Shown in pieces: positions 46,325 to 59,569 of a DNA stretch of 64,000 nucleotides. The stretch covers positions 1 to 64,000 of the forward strand of contig JACVVK020000085.1 of NCBI GenBank assembly GCA_018292915.2, read 5' to 3'. The position numbers were made by a program, and so were the translations under genes. The DNA comes from Batillaria attramentaria. Taxonomy: Eukaryota; Mollusca; Gastropoda; Batillariidae. Below the pieces are notes generated by a model. The model did no database searches, had not been told where the DNA came from, and worked only from the letters and a program-made list of their open reading frames with translations. How positions within the stretch are numbered: position 1 is the stretch's first letter; each line of letters opens with the position of its first letter.

Positions 46325-47139
46325 GAAGAAGACGAAAATTCACCATTTTCTGACAACTCGCGACTTTCAAAGCCAAATATACACTTGTAATGTGTCAGCT
46401 GATGTAAAAAGTTGAGCGAGAAACCAAACAAACACACGCACCAGGCATACACACTCAGTCGTTCTCATAATTTCGCTGTGCTCGAGAATACTGTCACCGC
46501 CGGTCACGGCATGTGGTCATGCATGGCTGGGCACCGAGCATGACCCGCCATGAGCATGAGTAGTGTTCAGGGCGTTTGGTCACTAGAAGGTATAATATTA
46601 TTGGAAATTGAAGAGAAGGAGAAGAAGACAGACAAGAATAAGGCGAAAGAAGAAAAAGGCGACACTGAGAAGAAGCAGAAGAAGTCGACAGAACGAGAAG
46701 AAGAAGTTGAGAAGAAGAAGAATATGAACAACTTTTTTGGTAACTAGTGAACGTCTGTGAAGTTTGTAATGGCTTAGCTCTAGAAAAAGTGGCCTAACTC
46801 ATTTGTTTGTCCCCCCCCCCCTCCCCTTTTTTTTTTTTGGTAGTGTTGAGGAAACCGAGTTCGATGTGTTTTTCTCAGTCCTTCCTGAAAATGATTTTTC
46901 GGTTAAAACTTGACAATGAACCGCACAGGCTTAGACACAAACGCCCTGAACTGAGTGAGAATAGATTTTACAGATTTTTTGGGGATGGGTGCCGCCGCAG
47001 CCGGGACCGCTGTGACTGGATTCACAGTTGCCGGACTTCACGACATGGTCAGTGACCCAGCGCCGGCGCACTGAAACTTAGTCCAATGCTCTAGACCATT
47101 TGGCTATTCTAGCCCCTACTTGAATCAGAGACTGGCATA
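46325..47139. other. No supported gene; GAAGAA-rich open stretch
   Basis: The plus strand at 46,550-46,747 encodes a 65-residue Lys/Glu-rich peptide (EIEEKEKKTDKNKAKEEKGD in part), best explained by a purine-rich GAAGAA tract. At 47,045-47,120 there is a decayed minus-strand SINE head. A C-run/T-run pair is at 46,810-46,840. Confidence 0.4.
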
Positions 47140-47434
47140 CTCAGGCCGCTCAGTGTCTCTGCCCGGCCAAACTGATAAAGAAGAAACGCAGAAATTGATG
47201 CGGCCGTCCGAATCTGGGCGTAACTGACCTTCCGTCTCGGCAGTGCCGACAGCGGGACCCGGCCTTGTCACCGACTGAGTCAGTGCCACCTGAAAACTGA
47301 CGAATCAACCTTTTGCCAGAACTCCGTGACTCAATGCGGCGACGTGATTTACTGAACCGTTCTAAGAAGAGGACGATTCTGCAACTACTGATAATTATAA
47401 TCCGTCTTGATCACGTGACTGACCGGCGCCGGGT
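47140..47434 (+). promoter_or_regulatory. Promoter region of the mini-exon gene
   Basis: A relatively CpG-rich stretch directly before the first ATG. It contains a perfect palindromic E-box, GATCACGTGACTG (47,409-47,421), 14-25 bases upstream of the ATG, recognised in animals by USF/MITF/TFE-type factors. There is also a TGACTCA-like AP-1 site near 47,327-47,333 (GTGACTCAAT). No TATA box is seen. Confidence 0.42.
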
Positions 47435-48228
47435 ATGGCTGAGGAATTTGATTTTGGAGGTAAGTGGCAAGAGCCGGTTTCGAGTCAAAATACGGTACCC
47501 ATTATGCATTTCAAGTTAAGTTCAGTCAGTAGTTCAGCTTGAATATCAACTGACGAAACCGGCTATAATCTTCTGACACTACCTGACAAACTGATACCTA
47601 GCTGGGTGTGTTCTCATGCGTCATGTTGTAGCGGCTGTTGTTGTACTGAGTCAGTCTGTTCAGCGTGAGTCTAATGACATTATCAAATTAGTTTTGTATT
47701 TGCGGCGTGGGCCGCCGCCCAGTTGGACAGTTCAGTTCGTGTTACATGTAGTTGCAAACCCCTCTCTATGTGTCACGCTTATCGAGTGCACGAGCTGGCA
47801 TGGTTCATCAGTCTCATCAGTTTCAGTAGTCATGCAGTCCTTCCTGAAAATTATTTTCAGTTAAAAGGGAAGATTAACAGCCCAGACCTGAAAGCAGCAA
47901 ATACTGTAATGCAAAAGAGAGGAAATCCTCAAAAATTGTTGTGTGGGTAAAAATAAAATGCCAGTTGTGTTGCACCTTCAGTAAGCTTGCTTGATTCTTT
48001 TACTGTTAAAAAAAAAACAAAAAAAACTCTGAGACCTCTTAATTAGGTCTTAACATGTTGATTTTCTGTTCAGTTTTGGTCTTATTAGTAGTTTTTTGTT
48101 TCCTTACCATATTTGTTTTCTTAATGTTGTCAGGCAGTATGGTACAAGCTCAAGATCTGATGGAAGCCGGGACTGTCCCTGGTCCGAAAGCAGATGACAT
48201 GCTGAACGCATTAGCACACAGCAAATGA
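47435..48228 (+). CDS. Alternative short product: 39-residue protein from two exons
   Basis: The same first exon (47435-47459, MAEEFDFG) can splice to an acceptor TTGTCAG at 48,131-48,133. Exon 48134-48228 continues GSMVQAQDLMEAG, then VPGPKADDMLNALAHSK and a TGA. The phase fits, codon choice looks normal, and the other frames of this exon hit stops early. It would be an alternative terminal exon making a micro-protein, or the real gene product with the downstream mini-exons belonging to a different transcript. Sequence 48,229-49,904 after the stop shows no further coding exon and could be its 3' UTR. Confidence 0.4.
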
Positions 48229-51200
48229 CACACCGGCCAGTGACTGTGACCGGTGTCAGTTACGACTACAACCAGTGTGATTGTGTGCATGGATGCTGTT
48301 GCCGTTGGAGACCACAGAGAGGAGATAAACAGAAAGTGACCCACCCCAAGCCTTGTGGTGTCAGTGGAGTTTGTTACCTTGAATTGGATATCACGCCTGC
48401 GATCTGAACCATCAATGATAGGGAGCTGTACGATGAACTTCCCTTGGTTCCAGTCTGTTGTCTGTTTTGTCTGGTGCTTCCATTCATCGTATTCTGCACA
48501 ATGGTTTCACTCATTCTACCACCACTACAGCTGCCTGTTGATCTTCACAAGCTTTCATGCTACTGTCTGAGGGCACTGTACGGTTTGTGGTTGAGGCTTG
48601 TTTGCAATGTGCCAACCAATGTGAGATGTCAGTGCTGCTTGCCTTTACTGAACTCTATCTTCCCAGTCCCCATCTCCGAACGAGGGGGAGAGACTTGTGT
48701 GAACGCTGTCATGATCATTACTAGTGTGGTAACCGGACTTATGCTTCGTATCTGCAGTCTCCCAGCCTCAGAGGTCACCATTGTTGTTGACACACGTACT
48801 CAGCTGACCCACATGACAACCGTGCCTTGACCTGATACTTGGGACTGCTGGACTTGAGGAAAACTGCATCATGACCTTCCTTGTGCCACAGAGAACCTCA
48901 AATTTTCAGTTACCAACATGTTGAATTCCTGATTCCTGATTCCAGACCAATCTTTCTTTATTATTGCTCACTGAAACTTAAGTGGTTACTTCCAAAACTA
49001 GATAATCTTTTGTGATAATGCTGATCAATTGCTGATGTCTGTTCTTGGAGGGGTGGGTGGTGGTGGTGGTGGTGGGGGGGGGGGGTGAGTCTGTGAACGG
49101 CCTGTGTAGAGATTTTGATACCTGCATCTGACCCTTTGATTTTTACAAAAAAACCCTCTGAATTTCACAGAGAAGGTCAAAGTGACCCTCAGTTTTGAAA
49201 GCTGTAGGGAACGCTGGAAAGAGGTCAGGGCTGCACCCCATCTGGGGCAAAGAATTTTCCCATTTACAGTCAGTTTATAAGTCCAATAGTTCCCTGTGAA
49301 CTTTTCACTGAAAGCGTTTGTATGGCTTGATCAGACAAGAAAGACTGAATTCTGCATGTAGTCATGCTAACTCTGCTGGGATAATCAGCGGCATGTCAGC
49401 TAGTGCATCATCGTGATTCTACATGTAGTAATGCTGCAATCTTTTGTAACCTCCCTCCCCCACCCCACACCTGAAAATTAATATGAATTAAGACTTCTGA
49501 GAATGATTACCAATTAGTGTACCTCTCTCGGTGTTTTTAATCCCACCCAAAACAGAAAATATATATATTGCTGCAAACGATGCTGCCTCCAGATCTATTA
49601 TCACAAGTACTGCCTACTACCACTGCCCCCTCTCACATGCTAGAGAGCTTGGGTGCAGCAGGCAACTGGACGTCGCCCTCTTATGTAATTTTAGCTCAGT
49701 GTGCCAGGTACAGTGATTTTGTTTAATACATTACTCATGAGAAACATTTTTATTGTGGCTGTTGGTGTGCTGTTGAATGTGTAAAAGCATTATCATCATC
49801 ATCAGCATCATCAACAAAGAGGTAGACTGTACACATCCTTTTTCATTGTACTTTTTCTAATAATAGAGAGTATTTTGAGCAGATGAATTATCGAGTTGGA
49901 TGGCTTAACTTTTTCGCTACGCGCGCCTCGAGCCTCGGCTGTTCCCAGCGCACTCGCGCTCAGTCTCACCGCACATCCGTTGCGTACGTAGCATTTTTAG
50001 CAGTTTTCGGATTTTTTGTTCACCGCTTTGGCAGTGTTTTATGCCCTAGTGTTTGGTATGGATGGAAAGTTAAACATTAGCACTTTCAGAAAAAAATATT
50101 CGCCTGTGTGCTGATTTCACAAGAGAGACACCAGAACATGCTAAACAAACACGTGAAAAGTAAACACAAACAGACATTGTTTTCATGCAGCTGTGTTATT
50201 ACAGAACAGAAGCGATCGTCTTTTCAACAATGTTTTTTGTGTCCTTACCTTGGAAATGGTTTGCAAAAATTCAGAACTGTATACCAGGTAACATTTTGTA
50301 GTTAGATGAAGAAAATCCTCGAAAAAAAACACACTTTTCACGAGTTCACTCGACACTGTTTAGATCTAGCAACGCTGGCCCATGTTTCAAAGTCGAATAG
50401 TGCGACTTGATTTGGTCCGATATCCAGCACGTCATTCCTTATTATCAGCATCATCCGCTCCTTCATCTTCACTTTCTACAGGTAAATCACCCTCTTCGTC
50501 CGATCCCTCAGCTAGAACCTCTTAAATTGTAGTGAAACGCGCGCACATGTTTTTTTTTTCTTGGTGCCGCCATTTTGTTTTCCTGCAAACTCGGTCACAT
50601 TCCATTCTGCAAGTGGGTCAAGGAAAAGTTCCAGAAAAAAATAACAGACCTTTTCTGTAAAGGCCAGTAACAGCAAATTTACTCGTCGATAACCACTGAA
50701 AAATTATAGCAAGAGTTGCCTCTCTTAGACCGCAGAGGTGTGGAAGGGGAATTTTTACAGTACGTGTCACAGCGCGTGATGTGCCCCGTACAACGCAGAC
50801 TAGCGAGTGGCACAGCTCGGGATGTGCCGCGGACAGAGGGGAAGACAGCATGTCACATGGCCGCATGTGACGCGGTGCGAAAAAGTTAAAGCACATGAAT
50901 CACACGTATTCACCCACTCACCTTGAATGTCGTATCAAAAACACCATGGCAGTTCCAAGTAACACCAAAATGATCACTGTCATATCATGTTTAGATCTAC
51001 AGTCTTCACAAAAAGTTAAGGACCAGTCAACATAATGGGTGACAGTTTCAATAAATCAGAAAAAATAAACGAAAAAGTTTTTTCCTGTAAAATTCGGTAG
51101 CAAGGTTAAGGGGTAATTAGTGAACATGGCAACCACTGTGTGGATGGCACTTGCGCGTCACACAGCATGCTTGGCGCGTGTGAAAATCTGCAATTTCGGC

Positions 51201-54200
51201 CAAACTAGACCGAGTTTCAGTGTTCAGTGAGCGATACCTGGGGCTTTGTGCACGGCCAAAATGAGATGCACGTGAAAGAATGCATCCTTGGTTATGAACT
51301 GCGCTCATTTGCCTACATAAGCTGCCATTTCAGCGGTGTTCAGCACTACACCAGCATGCCACCACGACAAAAGTTGAATGATTTTGACCGGACCAGAGCA
51401 ATTGCCTGGCTGCAGGATGGAGTTGGCGTGCTCGAAGTGGCCCGCAGACTGCAGGTATCACACTCCATCATCACACGGCTGAGGGAGCGGTTCCATGCGA
51501 CAGGAAGAGTCCAGGAGTTTTTTTTTGTGTGTGTGCATATTTGCAAGTGGTCCTTAACTTTTTGTGAAGGCTGTATATAGTGATGTGTTAGGTTGGCAAT
51601 TGCAAAACTGTAAGTGCTCATGAATCAACTTTTGTCATTCTTTTGCAAAACCAGAACTGACTCGTACAAGATTGTGGAATGTGTGGCACTGTGTACATGT
51701 ACTGGCTTTCCGGCATAAAAGTGCACATGTATGTTTTGTGCCTGGTCGCTATCAACATTATTTGCCGCATACATGGTTTGGTGAGCCGGGATCACCAAAT
51801 GGTAGAGCATTGGACTTTAGTGTGAGGGTCTCAGTACAGGAATGAAACCGAAAAATCCACCTGAGTGACCTGCAGACTGAGCTGTTTGATGGCATGTGCT
51901 GCTTTGGCTTAGTGCAAAGGCTGGGTCTCCAGTTCAAACTGGTTGGGGCCAAAGATTTGTGCTGTTCTTTTCTCTTTGGTTACAGACCAGTAATATCTTC
52001 GGGTCATGTAGTAACGACTACGCTATATATAGTAGAAAATCTTTGCCCCTTTTAAAATTTGTGTGCAGAGTGAACAATGGCAATCTGGTGCTTTTTGTTG
52101 GCTTTGTAAACAAGTTTCATGCCAGGTAATAGTAAAAATCGGGGAAAAATGAGGCTGGCTTGTGGACTGTTTGTATTCATGCGTGTCTGGCCCAGCAGCC
52201 AGCAGATGACCATGGAATGTGGGGGTATGTGGTCGCTGCCAGCATTGCCAAAAAACGGAATATTGGAATTTGTTGAAATTTACTCTACACATGAGTCTAT
52301 GGCTGCCTGATTTTTGTGATTTTTTGTGTGAATTTTAAAGCATTTCTAGGGTGTCATCTGCAGCCTTATGTGTAAGAGGAATATATAGCGTTTTCCTCAG
52401 AAAATGCGTCTGTGGTACGTAGTCAGTATTTGCCCTGTCTTTGGTGTCACCCATATGCGGTGGAAGAGAAAGTTCAACTCCCAACTGCACAACCACACGC
52501 CTGACAACATGGTTCACAGGTTACCATCTCTCCAGAACTATGATTTACCATTCCAGCCCAAGTAACACGAAGTTAAGATTACATGTATGTGACCTTCCAT
52601 GAGAAAACCCGGCTTAAGTGCAAAATTTTCAATTTTTTGTTTTTGCAGCCATCTTATAGAAGCAGCCTTGCTCTTTGCAGTGCAAAAAACTCTTTTTAAG
52701 ACATCATAATTTAAGGGCAGAACTACCTGATTTTGGCAAAATCTCAATATCGACCAGATAGCACCCGCTGACCTTTGTTAGCCTCTAGCTCGGAACAGCG
52801 GCGTGCGTCTTATGCCGGGTTTTCTCGTGGACAGTCACATATACTGTTACTAATTTTGTGAGTCTCATTTCACTGAGGATGCATTTCTTCTTATGATGTG
52901 CAGGACTTGGATCAGGAGCCTTCCTGCGTCGGCTGCTGGGAATGCATGGTGAGTATTTACTTTCAAAACAGGTTGTGTTTACATGATGCTAAACAGGCAG
53001 TACTAGCCTTCGTCATTTGTCTTGTGATACATGACTGTACACATGCACGCAGGTCAGTTTATAGGGCTCAGGACGGCGCAGGTACTTGTGTACACAACTT
53101 TGGCACCACATAAAACCATACAGGGGTGAATGTTATTCAATGGAGAATTTTATTTGGAATCAATTACAACACCCCCCAGCCCCCTCCACCATCACCACTA
53201 CTTTAAATTTGAATAGGGGATCACACCAGATACAGAATTTCCACCCTTCTGAATGTATGTTTGTTGATTGGATAAGGGCGATGAGAGGGTGGGCTTGATT
53301 TCCTCTGTTAATTTCACCACACACTGCTATTGAACTATTGTTTTGGCATTTGTTCTGCTTAGAGTTAGCCTGAAAAACAAACATTTTTGCAACAAACTAA
53401 AAAGCAGTTTTTTGTTGTTGCATACTTATGTCTGTCTGGTAGCAGGTAACGTCATATGTCGAAACAAAATGTAAATGTGAGAACTGTCCCACCTGGAACA
53501 GACAAACTGAGTCCTTGGGGCGAGTGGGGGAGGGGGGGGATGTTAGCAATTTGCAGAATAGCGATGCTAGACCATTCCTTGGTTCCAGCCAATTGCAGCC
53601 ATCACTTTTGTTAATCCTTGATTTGACCTGCCTCCCACCGAGTTCTCCGGCCATTGTGCTGCTTTTGGGCGGTCATGCAGCTCCCACACACCCCTTTAGA
53701 CTTAACTCCTAACTGTCCACACACGAATCACATCCTGAATCAAAATCATCACAACACAAGACAGCACTAGAAGCACTATTATGCAACCTCGAGGCCAGCA
53801 GTATGCCCGAGAGACAGCATAACGTGCCATCATGTTGCATCACACTCCGGCGAGCGGTTCAGCGCTAGCCAGACAGCTCAGCGATTTCGCACCCTCTTGT
53901 GAATACCGTGGTCACCCCTAGTTGGGGTATTGACCACGTAATAGCTAACAACACAACCTGCCCCAAGCACTTCCCACTGGCGTGACGGCGGTAGACAACA
54001 AGAGACAAGTCATGTTACAACGAGCATGAAACCACATGTGACGTACTCACAGCTTTATGAGCCATACACAAGACTGCCCTGAGCAGGCAAAGGGATTATG
54101 AGAGATTATGCCATCTACTACGAGCTGTGCATCATGGGGGGGGGGGGGGAATGGCCCCTCCCTGAGGGTGTCCAAGCCTTGCGTAATAGTGCTGTAGAGT

Positions 54201-55055
54201 GCTGTCTACTGCTGTTTAGTGGTCCCATGAGTTTTGGTAATTCTTGTCATATAGTGTGGGTGGGTGGGGGGGGGGGGGATAGGGCTGTGGACAGTTAGGA
54301 GTTAATTGGAAACTGTGAAATTCTCAAGTTTATTTTGCATGTGAGCGTAGTTTAGTTGCATTCTATTTGACCAACAGAGAAACTCATTATTCCTATTTTT
54401 TTCCAGCACGGCCAGCTTCACCCCAGCCACAACCGAGGATGAGAGTGGTATGTACCACTTACGCACCAGTTATCATTGTTGCAATTAGGTGTGAAGCAAG
54501 ATCAAGGTCAAACAGACTGACTGGAGTCTGATAAATGTATGTCAAAGAAAACCATCAGATCTTCCTTGGGGATGGTAGAGGATAGAATAGTGCATTTTAT
54601 TTTTTGACTGAGATGGATTATTTGGCTTTGTTCCTGTACTGAATAGGGCAAGGTGACATGCATGTTTCTCCTGCACTATCCTCAAGATTCATGAACACCA
54701 AAATTAGACCACAACTTACATACATGCCTATCATTTCTGTCATACAGACAGCACCAGCAGCAGCAGCAGCAGCAGCACCAGCACCAGCAGCAGCACCAGC
54801 AGCAGCACCAGCAGCACCTTCACAGCTTTGTGGTAAGATCTATTTTAAAGATTTAAGGAGTATTTGTATAATGGTTTGATCTGTCTCAGCTCCTCACTCA
54901 GGGCTCCCTAAAAGCTACAGACCTAAAGGGTCCACTGACCCCCAGTTCAAAATTTTAGGGGGTCTTTGTACCTCCACTTTCAATTTTTAAAGGGTCAGAA
55001 TCATTTCTCAAGTTTTTAGTGCATAGAATTATAAATTCCATAAATACGGCTGAAC

Positions 55056-55107
<52 letters not shown>

Positions 55108-55907
55108 AAAACTGAATTTTATCAACTTCAAATCATATAATTAAATGAAGTGAGTACAATTCAGTTTTGAAAGTTGGAAACTCTGACTTTTTGCTGCTCT
55201 GTGCCGACTCTGATGCGACTGACGTCTGAATCGTAGCAATGCGACGCCGAAGCCGTGCACCCGCTGCTGGGCGAGGGCTCGAGCAACTCCACAACTTTTC
55301 CACTGACGAAAAAGTCCATAGTCTTTTGAACTTTCGCTTTTTTCGGTGGCATGATTCGTCACAGAGAAAGCGAATCCGATCGTTAACAAGAGCACTGACT
55401 CTAAAATCTTTCGTCCATAGTTTCGAGCGCAGAAGCGGAAAAAGACGGGGCACGTTCACTACGCGCGAGTGGCTGTAGTAGCCGCCGATCTGCAGCAATA
55501 GACAGTTAACGCCTGCGAGCGTTAAACAGAACCAAACACAGAACCGAACTGAACGCAGCCATGGCAAGGGAGAACACTCACTCGATCACAACAAGCCTAT
55601 AGGCGTACGCACGGTAGTGCAGAGGTAGTGCGTCAAGCTAAGCACAGATCACGTTCATAATGCTTCAACGTACCCCCTCGAATTTTTTTTAGGACGTAAA
55701 TTTTAACTTCAGTGCGTAAATTACGCACAGACGCACAGTTTAGGGAGCCCTGTCACTCATGTCTGGACTACCAGTGCCTAGTAATGTTGGGTATCTGCTG
55801 CAAACTGGTTAATTGCGCCTAGGAGATAATGAGTTTCCAAATTTGCTGTATATGCATTTAGTATTTATGGTTGTGTAACAAACGGAGTCTATGCAATAAC
55901 CCTCTGT

Positions 55908-55971
<64 letters not shown>

Positions 55972-56993
55972 TGTGTATGTCACGCCACAATTTTTTTTTT
56001 TTTGAAGGCAGTTCCATACCTGCATTGCCATACATTGCCACAGAAGAGTTTATTTCTAATCCCTTTAGACTTAACTGGAGACTGTGAATGTTATAAAATT
56101 GGACCTTTGGGTATTTGTCACATGACTGGGGAAATATAGAAAAGTTTCATTTGCCGTATATTTTTGGGAAGGAGAGGGGCCGGGGGGGGGGGGGGGGGGG
56201 GGGGGAGGGGGCTTTGTGATCTACTAGCCAAAAGGTTGTGACGATTTTCTTGCAGACAGGGCCCCAAACAAATTTCTCAAGTTTATTTTGCATGTCAGTG
56301 TAGTTATAGTTTAGTTGCATCCTATTCGACCAACAGAGAAACTAACCATTCCTACTTTTTTCCAGCACGGCCCGCTCCACCCCAGGCCCGAGCCCGGCTA
56401 AGATCGGTACGTACCACTTACGCACCAGTTATCATTGTTACAATTAGGTGTGAAGCAAGATGAAGGTCAAACAGACTGACAGGAGTCTGATCAACGTATA
56501 CGAAAGAAGACCGTCAGAACTTGATTGGCAATGGTAAAGGATAGAATAATGCATTTTATTTTCTGGCTGAGATGGATTATTTGGCTTTGTTCCTGTACTG
56601 AATAGGGCAGGGTGACATGCATCGTGCGTTTCTTCTGCACTATCCTCAAGATTCATGAACACCAGAATTAGACCACAACATACATACATGCCTATCATTT
56701 CTGTCATACAGTCAGGAACAGCAGCACCACCAGCACCAGCTGCAGCACCAGCAGCAGCACCTTCACAGCTTTGTGGTAAGATCTATTTTAAAGATTTAAG
56801 GAGTATTTGTATAATGGTTTGATCTGTCTCAGCTCCTCACTCATGTCTGCACTACCAGTGCCTAGTAATGTTGGGTATCTGCTGCAAACTGGTTAATTGC
56901 GCCTAGGAGATAATGAGTTTCTAAATTTGCTGTATATGCATTTAGTATTTATGGTTGTGTAACAAACGGAGTCCATGCAATAACCCTCTGTTG

Positions 56994-57034
<41 letters not shown>

Positions 57035-58544
57035 ATGTCACTCCACAATTTTTTTTTTTGAAGGCAGTTCCATACCTGCATTGCCATACATTGCCACAGA
57101 AGAGTTTATTTCTAATCCCTTTAGACTTAACTGGAGACTGTGAATGTTATAAAATTGGACCTTTGGGTATTTGTCACATGACTGGGGAAAATATAGAAAA
57201 GTTTCATTTGCCTTTTGGGAAGGAGAGGGGCCAGGGTGGGGGGGGGGGGGGGGAGGGGGGCATTGTGATCTACTAGCCAAAAGGTTGTGACCATTTTCTT
57301 GCAGACAGGGCCTCAAACAAATTTCTCAAGTTTATTTTGCATGTCAGTGTAGTTATAGTTTAGTTGCATCCTATTCGACCAACAGAGAAACTAACCATTC
57401 CTACTTTTTTCCAGCACGGCCCGCTCCACCCCAGGCCCGAGCCCGGCTAAGATCGGTACGTACCACTTACCATACCAGTTATCATTGTTGCAATTAGGTG
57501 TGAAGCAAGATCAAGGTCAAACAGACTGACTGGAGTCTGATAAACGTATACGAAAGAAGACTGTCAGAACTTGATTGGGAATGGTAAAGGATAGAATAAT
57601 GCATTTTATTTTCTGGCTGAGATGGATTATTTGGCTTTGGTCCTGTACTGAATAGGGCAGGGTGACATGCATCGTGCGTTTCTTCTGCACTATCCTCAAG
57701 ATTCATTAACACCAGAATTAGACCACAGCTTACATACATGCCTATCATTTCTGTCATACAGTCAGGAACAGCAGCACCACCACCACCAGCTGCAGCACCA
57801 GCAGCAGCACCTTCACAGCTTTGTGGTAAGATCTATTTTAAAGATTTAAGGAGTATTTGTATAATGGTTTGATCTGTCTCAACTCCTCACTCATGTCTGC
57901 ACTACCAGTGCTTAGTAATGTTGGGTAATGCTGCAAACTGGTTAATTGCGCCTAGGAGATAATGAGTTTCCAAATTTGCTGAATATGCATTTAGTATTTA
58001 TGGTTGTTTTACCTAGATGTAACTGCTTTTGCTTCCTACACTTTTGTTTTGTAATCTGGAGTTTGAGAAATTAGCCTGAAGGTGCAGTGTTTCCTGCATG
58101 TCCTAGGTTTATATACTGCCCCTTAAACCAGTCTGCATCTTTTTTCCAGTATTACACAGTGATCGTCAAATGCGCTCGTCCGCTCGCTTTCACTACCAAA
58201 TTTACCGTCGGGCGAGTGAAAGCTCCGCTAGAGGTAGCCCGAATGGCGATCAGGAATTCTGAGATGAATCAGAACCTAGCAGCCACTCCTGTCAAGTGTT
58301 TAGCTTCTCTATCATTGATGTCGACTGCCGTGGGCTTTCCGCGCATGCGCTTTGACTGCGGTATTTTCAAAACATCCGGTCTGCGATTCGGGCTTCCAGA
58401 ATTTTTTACGGGCCACCAGTTTTGTTCAGGGCGGTAGCCCGAATGGCTACCATGGTCCTGACACATTTGACGATCGCTGATGACTTTTTTTTTTTTTTTT
58501 CAAGTAGTGGAGGCGCATGTGGCTGAGATAATAACCCTCTGTTG

Positions 58545-58582
<38 letters not shown>

Positions 58583-59523
58583 TGTGTCTGTGTGTTTGTC
58601 TGTGTCTGTGTCTGTGTGGGTGTGGGTGTGGGTGTCACGCCACAATTTTTTTTTTTTTGAAAGGCAGTTCCATACCTGCATTGCCATATAAGGGTTTATT
58701 TCTAATCCCTTTAGACTAAACTGGAAACTGGGTGGGTATTGTGATTTACTAGCCAAAAGGTTGTAACCATTTTCTTGAAGACAGAGCCCCAAACAAATTT
58801 CTCAAGTTTATTTTGCATGTAAGTGTAGTTATAGTTTGGTTGCATCCTATTCGACCAACAGAGAAACTAACCATTCCTACTTTTTTCCAGCACGGCCCGC
58901 TCCACCCCAGGCCCGAGCCTGGCTAAGATCGGTACGTACCACTTACCATACCAGTTATCATTGTTGCAATTAGGTGTGAAGCAAGATGAAGGTCAAACAG
59001 ACTGACTGGAGTCTGATAAAGGTATACGAAAGAAGACTGTCAGAACTTGATTGGGAATGGTAAAGGATAGAATAATGCATTTTATTTTCTGGCTGAGATG
59101 GATTATTTGGCTTTGTTCCTGTACTGAATAGGGCAGGGTGACATGCATCGTGCGTTTCTTCCGCACTATCCTCAAGATTCATGAACACCAGAATTAGACC
59201 ACAACATACATACATGCCTATCATTTCTGTCATACAGACAGGAACAGCAGCACCACCACCACCAGCTGCAGCAGCAGCACCAGCAGCAGCAGCACCTTCA
59301 CAGCTTTGTGGTAAGATCTATTTTAAAGATTTAAGGAGTATTTGTATAATGGTTTGATCTGTCTCAGCTCCTCACTCATGTCTGCACTACCAGTGCTTAG
59401 TAATGTTGGGTATCTGCTGCAAACTGGTTAAGTGCGCCTAGGAGATGATGAGTTTCAAAATTTGCTGTATATGCATTTAGTATTTATGGTTGTGTAACAA
59501 ACGGAGTCTATGCAATAACTCTG

Positions 59524-59569
<46 letters not shown>

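Noticed and set aside
46550..46747. 65-residue Lys/Glu-rich protein
   Set aside because: Explained by a GAAGAA-type purine tract; no splice sites or conserved motif.
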